NCBI RefSeq assembly: GCF_001458775.1 | Contig: NZ_CZPZ01000006.1 | Span: 57,006-121,005, forward strand | Direction of reading: 5' to 3' | Source: Candidatus Nitrospira nitrificans | GTDB lineage: Bacteria > Nitrospirota > Nitrospiria > Nitrospirales > Nitrospiraceae | Length of the DNA stretch: 64,000 nt | Shown here: positions 15,867 to 22,604 of the stretch, in pieces | How the letters are laid out: the number at the start of each line of letters is the position of its first letter | Position numbering within the stretch: position 1 is the first letter of the stretch | Program-made: the position numbers and the translations under genes | The notes under the pieces: generated by a model | Told to the model about the DNA's origin: nothing | What the model saw: only the letters and a program-made list of their open reading frames with translations | Database searches by the model: none

Positions 15867-17168
15867 CTAGAAATGAGCAACCACTGCCGGTGCTTCCTGA
15901 TAGGGGCACCGCTGCAGCCGAATATGATCTTCGTATTCGTGCCGGAACAGCTTCAAACTGCTTTGCACCAAAACGGAGGCCCCGGTCACGAGCGTGCAGT
16001 ACCCGGTTCCTTTCACAAAGCCGCAGAGCTGCAACATGCTATCGAGATCCTTTTGAGTACCCTGCCCTGCTTCAATTTTCGTCATCAGCGCGGCTAAGTT
16101 CATGGTTCCCATCCGACAGGGCGGACATTGGCCGCAACTCTCGTTCTTGAAAAAATTTGAAAAGTGCAGTGTCTTAGCCACCATGCAGGTTGCATCGTCG
16201 ACGACGATCACGCCGGCTGACCCTAACCCTGTCCCGGCTTTCTTCAACGAATCAAAGTCCATGGGAAGGTCGAGCTGATCAGCCGTCACCATGGAAAACG
16301 CCGGCCCACCCGGAAAAACCGCCTTGATCTTGCGGCCATTGGATACGCCGCCCCCGCATTGTTCGATCAGATCGCGGATCGTCACACCCATCGGCATCTC
16401 ATACACACCGGGTCGATTGACCGCTCCACTCAGCGAAAACATCATGGTGCCTGGGCATTTTTCCGTCCCCACCTCTGTAAACCACGAGGCACCCTTATGG
16501 AGAATACGAGGGATGTTGCACAACGTCTCCACGTTATTGACGAGAGTCGGCTTGCCATAAAGGCCGAAGTCCGTCGGGTAGAACGGAGGCTTCTGCCTGG
16601 GCATGGCCGGACGGCCCTGCATCGACTCGAGCATCGCCGTCTCTTCACCCGCCACGTAGCTGCCGTGGCCGTCAAACATTTCCAGTTCAATATCGATTCC
16701 GCTGCCGAGCACATTCTTCCCAAGAAGTCCCTGTTCTTTTGCCTGGGCCAAGGCTTTTTTCAGATTCTGCTGTTCCTCATGGTACTCATGATTCACATAA
16801 ATGAAGGAGGCTTTCGCCTGCACCGTGAACGACGCAATCAAACAGCCCTCGATCAACTGGTGCGGCAAAGTCTTCAACAAATGGCGGTCCTTGAACGTGC
16901 CGGGTTCGTGTTCGCCGGCATTGCAGACGAAATAGCGCTCTTTCACCCGGTGGTTGAGCACCTTGTCCCATTTGATGCCAGTCGGAAATCCAGCACCACC
17001 TCGCCCACGCAGGCCTGATTTCTTCAGCTCATCAATCACTTGAGTCGCCTTTAGCTCCTTCACACAACGCTTCCAGGCTTCATAGCCACCGACTTTGAGA
17101 TACCCCTCAATCTCCCAAGGGGCTCCTTCCATCTGTTGGACAAGGCGTGGTTCTGCGGCAGTAGGCAT
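15867..17168 (-). CDS. nuoF: NADH-quinone oxidoreductase subunit F (NuoF-like)
   Basis: 433 aa. It carries FMN and an Fe-S cluster and oxidises NADH at the tip of complex I or a related flavin oxidoreductase. Seen: GRGGAGFPTGIKW, the flavin-site loop CNAGEHEPGTFKDR, GSYVAGEETAMLE, and the cluster motif Cys345, Cys348, Cys351 (SCGQCPPCR) with the fourth near Cys391. In most NuoF proteins the loop reads NADE; here Asp is Gly. No other nuo gene is adjacent. An open stretch ending ten bases before its ATG is the tail of a lost upstream gene. Confidence 0.92.
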   Translation of the reverse strand: MPTAAEPRLVQQMEGAPWEIEGYLKVGGYEAWKRCVKELKATQVIDELKKSGLRGRGGAGFPTGIKWDKVLNHRVKERYFVCNAGEHEPGTFKDRHLLKTLPHQLIEGCLIASFTVQAKASFIYVNHEYHEEQQNLKKALAQAKEQGLLGKNVLGSGIDIELEMFDGHGSYVAGEETAMLESMQGRPAMPRQKPPFYPTDFGLYGKPTLVNNVETLCNIPRILHKGASWFTEVGTEKCPGTMMFSLSGAVNRPGVYEMPMGVTIRDLIEQCGGGVSNGRKIKAVFPGGPAFSMVTADQLDLPMDFDSLKKAGTGLGSAGVIVVDDATCMVAKTLHFSNFFKNESCGQCPPCRMGTMNLAALMTKIEAGQGTQKDLDSMLQLCGFVKGTGYCTLVTGASVLVQSSLKLFRHEYEDHIRLQRCPYQEAPAVVAHF

Positions 17169-17177
17169 AACGATGCG

Positions 17178-17270
17178 TCAGTGACTCCTCAAGGCTGAAG
17201 CCGTACTATACGGCTCCATCTCTTCATCCGTCAAGGCAACGAAGCCGAAATGGGCCTGAATCTCAAGCAG
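17178..17270 (-). pseudogene. Tail of a lost gene upstream of nuoF
   Basis: Thirty codons reading LLEIQAHFGFVALTDEEM then a stop ten bases before nuoF. The spacing is operon-like, and the helix resembles the start of NuoE-type proteins. A stop at 17271-17273 cuts it off where the restriction-modification region begins. Family assignment is tentative. Confidence 0.35.
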
Positions 17271-17511
17271 TTAGGGCTAGGGGCCTACGGGAGGGCTGGG
17301 TATAGCGGGCAAGGGAGAGAAACAGATTCGAGAAACCATGATGATGGTGTCGGCTCAAAAGCTTGCCATGACGGAGCCTGTCGAGAGTGGTTATCGCGAC
17401 GGCGGTCACGCTCGAGTCCAACCGGCACTGACGCTTATACGCTAGCTGCTGGTGATTATCGAAGTCGTGCAAACATCGGATACTGTGGAACCCAACACTG
17501 ATTCACCATTT

Positions 17512-18471
17512 CTAGGGCGCCCTATGGGGACCCAAAAAGCGCACGCCGTTGAAGTGAATAAGGTGAGATGGCGCATCCGCAACCCACACCTCAGTTTCCC
17601 ACGCAATTTCCCCAAGGTAGCGGCTCATAATGGCCCGATTCGGGAAGGCAGTGACATAAACCAGCCCCGCAGTCGACTTGGCAAAGAGCTTAGCAAGCTC
17701 TTCATGTCTTTTGCCATCAACCGGCCCATGGCTGGTGACCGACTCGACCAGTAGCAACCAGTTCTTCTCGGTGTAATGCAGCACTACATCTGGCATCTTG
17801 CCGTGTAATTCCACATCGACGCCCAATTCGGCCAGTAAAGGGGCATCGAAGTATCCCCACTTGTCCCCTGTGTCACCGGCATAAACCAGCAGGCTATCCG
17901 GCGCAAAGCGCGGAGCGAAGTCTTCTATTACGGCTCGGATCAGTTCACTGTGTTCGCCAGGACTGAGGGTAATCTCTTTCCCCGGCGCAATCCTCACCGG
18001 GATACGGTTTTGCTTGCGCTCCTTGGCATAGCGGGCGACCAGCGTCTCGCGTCTGGTCAAATAGCCCGTCAGCGCATCATGCCACGCGTGCGTCCCGAAA
18101 GTGCGCAGCAAGGACAGAGCGTCAGGCTCGATCTGATAGACAGCTTTTGGGCTGTTCACAGGACGGTCGGGCTGATCTGGGTTGTAAACCACGATGCCCG
18201 CATCACAGAACTGGTGAATGGTCTGACGACGGACAGTTTCGCGCGTATTCGGCGCATATTCTTTGGCGTAATGTTCACGAGCCCAATCCATGATGGGTGT
18301 AATGCCAATAAGTGGATTTTCAGCCTTCGACCACGGCCTCTCCGGCGTGAGGTTGAGCAGCGCCAACAGACAGAGTGCCGACCGCTCGTTCTGTTGTGCA
18401 CGAGGTAGCCCAAGTGATGCAAGAATCTGATGCGCGGCCTTGATGTAGCGGCTTCTCATGTTGGTGGTCAT
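17512..18471 (-). CDS. Type II restriction endonuclease, BsuBI/PstI family
   Basis: 319 aa. The N-terminal helical domain (residues 1-150) and the C-terminal catalytic domain match the BsuBI/PstI group. Seen: GDTGDKWGYFD at 199-209, MPDVV at 226-230, then LLLVESVTSHGPVDGKRHEEL at about 239-259. The last two form a PD-ExK-like site in which the usual Lys is replaced by Val/Thr, as in this family. Named members cut CTGCAG; the specificity here is inferred only. The ATG overlaps the methylase stop by four bases, so the toxic enzyme is coupled to its protector. Confidence 0.85.
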   Translation of the reverse strand: MTTNMRSRYIKAAHQILASLGLPRAQQNERSALCLLALLNLTPERPWSKAENPLIGITPIMDWAREHYAKEYAPNTRETVRRQTIHQFCDAGIVVYNPDQPDRPVNSPKAVYQIEPDALSLLRTFGTHAWHDALTGYLTRRETLVARYAKERKQNRIPVRIAPGKEITLSPGEHSELIRAVIEDFAPRFAPDSLLVYAGDTGDKWGYFDAPLLAELGVDVELHGKMPDVVLHYTEKNWLLLVESVTSHGPVDGKRHEELAKLFAKSTAGLVYVTAFPNRAIMSRYLGEIAWETEVWVADAPSHLIHFNGVRFLGPHRAP

Positions 18472-19949
18472 GCAGCCACGGCCCCGAACTTAGCGTCTAT
18501 CAGGCTTTGAGTGAGATCCTCCTGTTCCATGGCCCATTCGCCCAGCCGCGTTAGAACATCGCGGCTGGGGTATTTCATGAGCATCAGGTCGGTTGCGTTG
18601 ACCTGCGTATGACCATTGAAACGACGGAAAGCCTTGTCAACTGCGGTCGTGTTCAGGAACAGGGCCAGTCCATGGACCAGTACTTGGGGCAAACCACGTC
18701 TGTTGCCGTGAAAAACGTTTAGATGATTTTCGAACCCCAGCATAGGCACGCCTCCGAATGCGGTGGGTTCGACTACGCTTGCCACAATCCGGCGCGTTTC
18801 TTCCTTAGACGAGAAGCGTCGAACCACGCAGTAGTAGCCGGTCGGATAAAGCCATTTTTCAGTGTGGGCATTGCGTTCGATGGCATTTGGCTTCTTCATG
18901 CCTTCGATGGGCCATGTGATCTCGCCGTCGGAGAAATGGCCGGGGTAAAGTAAGGGAACCGTGCTCTCTCCAGGCATGGCACGCAGGTGCTCCTTGAGTC
19001 TGAAATCGACTACTGGTCCTGTCGATACTTTGATACCAAGGTCGGCCAGCGTGTACTGGATAGTAGGACATAGTTCGATCCCGTTCAGCTCAGGCGACGT
19101 GGGCACATGAATAAACCGCTCCGGGTCGGAGGGAAACACGATCCGCTCAAACGCGTGTTCAAAGCTAACAAGGTCGTAAAAGGTATCATCGGTCGACGTC
19201 GAAACTGTCACAGAACCCTGTAGGCCACTGTGCTCAAGACGCACAATGATATTTTCCTGAAGGACCGCATCATCCTTGAAAGCTGTACTGCGTGACTCGA
19301 ACAAGTGGATGTGTCGGATAGCTGCGCGCTCAAGGATAAAGTCACGGAAGGGGCGATAATACGGCCCGTTGCAAAAGCTGCGCGGAATGATCGCCACGAT
19401 CTGCCCGCCAGGTGCTGCTTGTGCAACGGCCAGCGCCACAAAGGCCGAATATAGGTTTACCGTCTCGATACCGACGCGACGCAGGGCCAGTCGATGAGCG
19501 GAATTGCCGCTTATCTTCTTATATGGCGGGTTAAGGATGGCATGACTATATTTTGGGAATGATTTTGCGAACATGTCCCCGGAAAGCGAATCGACGGCCG
19601 CGTGTATGAAATCGTCACCACATACATGCGCAAAAAACATGCTACTGCGGTACTTCGACAATGTCTGGGCCAACTGGGCGTGCAGTGAACCATCGATCTC
19701 GAACGCATCGAGTTCCACGCGTTGGAAGCGAAGGTCACCGGAACGGCATCGCTCCAGAAAGGCCGCAGTAAGCGATCCAATACCAGCGCCTGCATCAAGC
19801 AAGTGGCAGATGCCATCGGCGGCTGGGAAAAGACCAGCCATAAAGGCCGCAGTCCTCGCAGGCGTCAGGAACTGACCGAACTGAGCTTTCTTCTTCCCGT
19901 CAGTACCTTTGGACAACCGCAACCGAGCTTGTTCAACTTCTGACAGCAA
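18468..19949 (-). CDS. Type II adenine-N6 DNA methyltransferase partner of the BsuBI/PstI-like endonuclease
   Basis: 493 aa. SAM-binding motif I is DAGAGIGSL (52-60) and the catalytic motif IV is NPPYKK (140-145), the Asn-Pro-Pro-Tyr of N6-adenine methylases. The long C-terminus supplies target recognition, as in Eco57I/PstI-type enzymes. It protects the host from the adjacent nuclease. Lower codon regularity than nearby housekeeping genes and position upstream of a decapitated nuoF operon suggest horizontal arrival. The start is the first ATG after the divergent stretch. Confidence 0.87.
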   Translation of the reverse strand: MLSEVEQARLRLSKGTDGKKKAQFGQFLTPARTAAFMAGLFPAADGICHLLDAGAGIGSLTAAFLERCRSGDLRFQRVELDAFEIDGSLHAQLAQTLSKYRSSMFFAHVCGDDFIHAAVDSLSGDMFAKSFPKYSHAILNPPYKKISGNSAHRLALRRVGIETVNLYSAFVALAVAQAAPGGQIVAIIPRSFCNGPYYRPFRDFILERAAIRHIHLFESRSTAFKDDAVLQENIIVRLEHSGLQGSVTVSTSTDDTFYDLVSFEHAFERIVFPSDPERFIHVPTSPELNGIELCPTIQYTLADLGIKVSTGPVVDFRLKEHLRAMPGESTVPLLYPGHFSDGEITWPIEGMKKPNAIERNAHTEKWLYPTGYYCVVRRFSSKEETRRIVASVVEPTAFGGVPMLGFENHLNVFHGNRRGLPQVLVHGLALFLNTTAVDKAFRRFNGHTQVNATDLMLMKYPSRDVLTRLGEWAMEQEDLTQSLIDAKFGAVAA

Positions 19950-20300
19950 TCGCCGTCTCCTAATGATCTTACTGGCTCGCGGATCACCTGCAAGCGCGAG
20001 GCGCCGCGACGATCCTCAGGAAGAACCGATATGCGGTTTCCGTCCGCACCCGCGCTATCGAATTGTCCAAGCATAATGCCGTAACCGTTGGCGTTTCAAT
20101 GAGATACTATGGCGCTATTTCTTGCAGAGCTCCCATTATCTTGTGATCCCGCCAGCCACTTAGAGGAAACCGTAATATGGCGTGAGTCCTCGCCGTAGCA
20201 AATGCCAGGATGTTGCATCATTGGGAGATGACGCCGTCATGGAACTGCACGGAGAAGCAGAGCGTCGCGGGCGAGGACCCTAATCTGGAAGGTCACTGTC
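19950..20300. other. Intergenic stretch upstream of the methylase
   Basis: About 350 bp. One open frame covers part of it but has no start signal and overlaps the methylase. It should hold the methylase promoter. No other structure was found. Confidence 0.4.
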
Positions 20301-20322
20301 GCCGGTGGGGTACCCCACCGGC
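20301..20322. terminator. 22-bp perfect palindrome after the Urate_ox_N gene
   Basis: GCCGGTGGGGTACCCCACCG followed by GC, fully self-complementary. It starts 16 bp past the stop codon on the minus strand and lacks a T-run, so it is a barrier-type hairpin or a protein site rather than a clean intrinsic terminator. Confidence 0.5.
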
Positions 20323-20337
20323 GCAGAATTGGAAATT

Positions 20338-20925
20338 TTATCTGAAGTGGCTGCCGGCTCCCATGAAGAACAGCATGGGAATCGAAAGCATAAAATTCAC
20401 GCGAGAAGCCAGCAACGCGGTCCGTCCCCATTGCGCCATTTCGGGCGGCGCGGGAGTGCCCTGCGCGGCTGCCGTAACGGCAGCGATGATCTTCTTCTGG
20501 TTCGGCCAGATGATGCCATGGACGTTGCCCATCATGATGATGCCGAGCAACCCGCCGATCGCCAAGGCCACCGCTCCTGTTCCGCCTTTATGATACATGT
20601 GGCCATACAACAACACGCCGGCCAGCACGGTCACCGTGGCTCCATGTCGGAACCAATTGAGCGCGGCCGGCATCAGTTTCGGAATCACGATGTTCTTGGT
20701 CGGCCCATCCAAACTTTTCAAGAACGAGGCATTGATCAAGTTGAAGAAATACAAGAGGCCGATCCACGTGATCCCGGCCAGGAAGTGCACCCAGCGAAGG
20801 ATCATCTGGCCCCAGTCGCCTTCACCCGCGCTGATGCCGGTCAAACCCAAATATATCCCTACCAACACGATGGTGAGCACGAATCCCACTCCCATCGTCT
20901 GCATCGGATCTTCAAGAAATTTCAT
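20338..20925 (-). CDS. Urate_ox_N-type (PuuD-like) membrane protein
   Basis: 195 aa with five or so hydrophobic helices. Seen: ILRWVHFLAGITWIGLLYFFN near residue 45, the typical Urate_ox_N signature with an invariant His that can ligate haem, then LNWFRHGA and GNVHGIIWPNQK with two more His. Full PuuD proteins add a C-terminal cytochrome c domain; here the chain stops after the membrane part. The role as urate hydroxylase is therefore unproven; a haem-b electron-transfer role is possible. It is monocistronic, before a perfect palindrome. Confidence 0.75.
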   Translation of the reverse strand: MKFLEDPMQTMGVGFVLTIVLVGIYLGLTGISAGEGDWGQMILRWVHFLAGITWIGLLYFFNLINASFLKSLDGPTKNIVIPKLMPAALNWFRHGATVTVLAGVLLYGHMYHKGGTGAVALAIGGLLGIIMMGNVHGIIWPNQKKIIAAVTAAAQGTPAPPEMAQWGRTALLASRVNFMLSIPMLFFMGAGSHFR

Positions 20926-21010
20926 AGCTCCCTCTCTTCAAAAACGGTTGACTGTCTAGCCCGATGTCTGTACTGGAGTATTTCTTCGAATGTCAAGCAG
21001 CCATTGCCGA

Positions 21011-21084
21011 TCGGTCATCAGTCATTGGCCGATAGTGAAGACTCGTTCTACCCGCCGATGACCGGTGACTAATGACGATTGACC
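21011..21084 (-). repeat. Heptanucleotide repeats at the mdh 3' end
   Basis: Four in-register heptads (GATGACC GGTGACT AATGACG ATTGACC, 21057-21084) end three bases before the mdh stop codon. An inverted pair (GGTCATC AGTCATT) lies at about 21012-21025, so the transcript can fold. The class matches 5849-5871 behind purA. Confidence 0.55.
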
Positions 21085-21087
21085 GCC

Positions 21088-22026
21088 CTACGCCATCAGC
21101 CGATCCACGGTGCGACAGAGTTCCCGCACCGCGTTGGCCGACGTCTCCAACGCCGCCCGCTCATCACTCGTCAGTTCATACTCCAGAATCTGCTCGGCTC
21201 CGCCCCGTCCGATCTTCACCGGCACGCCGACGACCACGTTCTTCAGGCCGTACTCCCCGTCACACAAGACCGCGCAAGGCATCACCTGCTTCTCGTCCTT
21301 ATGGATCGATTCAACCATCGCCACCGCCGAAGCGGATGGAGCATAGAAGGCACTGCCCGTTTTCAAAAGGCCGACGATTTCAGCTCCGCCATCCCGTGTT
21401 CGTTTGACGATGGCGTCGAGCTTCTCTTTCGACATCAGTTCCGACACGGGCCTGCCCCTCACGGTGGTATAGCGCGGCAGCGGCACCATCGTATCGCCGT
21501 GGCCGCCCAACACCATGGCCTGCACCTCCGTCACCGGCACATTCAGCTCCGCGGCGATGAAGGTGCGCATTCTCGCCGAATCCAACACGCCCGCCATGCC
21601 GATGATTCTCGATTTGGGAAGACCGCTGACGGAATGCGCCACATGGACCATGGCGTCCAAGGGGTTGGTCACGAGAATCAGGATAATGTTCGGTGAACGG
21701 GAGACTAATTCCGACACGACGGATTTGACGATTTTCGCGTTCGTCGCCAATAGCTCGTCGCGACTCATGCCCGGCTTTCTCGGCATGCCGGACGTGATCA
21801 CGGCGATCGACGATCCGGCCGTGTCCTTGTACTCGTTGGTGCCGACCACCTGCGTGCTGTATCCACAGACCGGCCCCGCCTGGGAAATATCGAGTGCCTT
21901 GCCTTGTGGAACTCCTTGGGCGATATCGACCAATACCACGTCGTAGAGATCTTTTTCGGCCAACCGCTGCGCCGTCGTCCCTCCGACGTTTCCCGCACCG
22001 ACTACCGTGATTTTCGGTCGTGCCAT
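21088..22026 (-). CDS. mdh: Malate dehydrogenase (LDH-like type)
   Basis: 312 aa from the ATG at [15 protein letters not shown] stands at proper spacing from this one, not from the two Met codons just before. NAD-binding [15 protein letters not shown] with the ribose-binding Asp, [12 protein letters not shown] with the mobile-loop arginines, VTNPLDAM and catalytic His in GGHGDTMV are present. It interconverts malate and oxaloacetate in the (oxidative or reductive) TCA cycle. It is downstream of an unknown gene by 154 bp on the same strand. Confidence 0.96.
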   Translation of the reverse strand: MARPKITVVGAGNVGGTTAQRLAEKDLYDVVLVDIAQGVPQGKALDISQAGPVCGYSTQVVGTNEYKDTAGSSIAVITSGMPRKPGMSRDELLATNAKIVKSVVSELVSRSPNIILILVTNPLDAMVHVAHSVSGLPKSRIIGMAGVLDSARMRTFIAAELNVPVTEVQAMVLGGHGDTMVPLPRYTTVRGRPVSELMSKEKLDAIVKRTRDGGAEIVGLLKTGSAFYAPSASAVAMVESIHKDEKQVMPCAVLCDGEYGLKNVVVGVPVKIGRGGAEQILEYELTSDERAALETSANAVRELCRTVDRLMA

Positions 22027-22180
22027 CATTTCCACCTCAATCCTCAGTTCCTTTTTTCATCCTCCAAGTTGACGGCCTCAGGATGTCTTTCACTGCGCGC
22101 ATGCACCGAGCACCGCCCATGGTGTCAAATTCGATAAACTTGCGTGCGCGGTGCGCGAGCACAAAGACATCGTGAGACCG

Positions 22181-22591
22181 TCAATGCCCACCTTCGTGCT
22201 CCGTCCAGCCCGCAACTTTGAAGTTGATCGTGCAGACGAAATTCTCTTCGTCATAGAAATTGACCTTGATCTTCTTTTTGCCGAACGTGTTCGCCAAAAA
22301 CTCTTCCGGATTGTCGACGAGTTCCTGAAAGCCGCCCGGAGGATACTCGCCCAAGTCATGAAAGACCACGATCATCCCTTCTTTGACTTCCTGCAGTACC
22401 TTCATCCGGCACCGAGGATAGACTTCCCAGAACTTGGCTTCGATCATCTCTTTCGTCGGCTCCGGACGATCTTCGCCGGGTTTCACCGCCTGTCCGAACT
22501 TGGCTAGGCGACGGACATAGGGATACTGATGCCCCGTGAAGAGCTTATACAACCAGGGGGGAACCGTCGGCTTTCCTGTCGAGTTGGTCAT
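22181..22591 (-). CDS. Conserved-looking protein of unknown function
   Basis: 136 aa, soluble. Aromatic N-terminus (PPWLYKLFTGHQYPYVRRL), a long acidic helix, then a beta-rich part ending FVCTINFKVAGW. No cofactor motif; single cysteines at CRM and FVC. It begins 13 bp after the stop of the NorD-like gene, so the two are likely co-transcribed, and it might be a partner of that protein. I do not recognise the family. Confidence 0.75.
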   Translation of the reverse strand: MTNSTGKPTVPPWLYKLFTGHQYPYVRRLAKFGQAVKPGEDRPEPTKEMIEAKFWEVYPRCRMKVLQEVKEGMIVVFHDLGEYPPGGFQELVDNPEEFLANTFGKKKIKVNFYDEENFVCTINFKVAGWTEHEGGH

Positions 22592-22604
22592 ACGCTTGAT
22601 GGAG

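Noticed and set aside
17250..17501. 83-codon frame upstream of nuoF
   Set aside because: Composition and lack of start signal look like non-coding DNA; the opposite strand carries the gene tail before nuoF.
20305..21072. Long plus-strand frame opposite the Urate_ox_N gene
   Set aside because: Shadow of a clear membrane protein on the other strand; rich in His and Arg with no domain.
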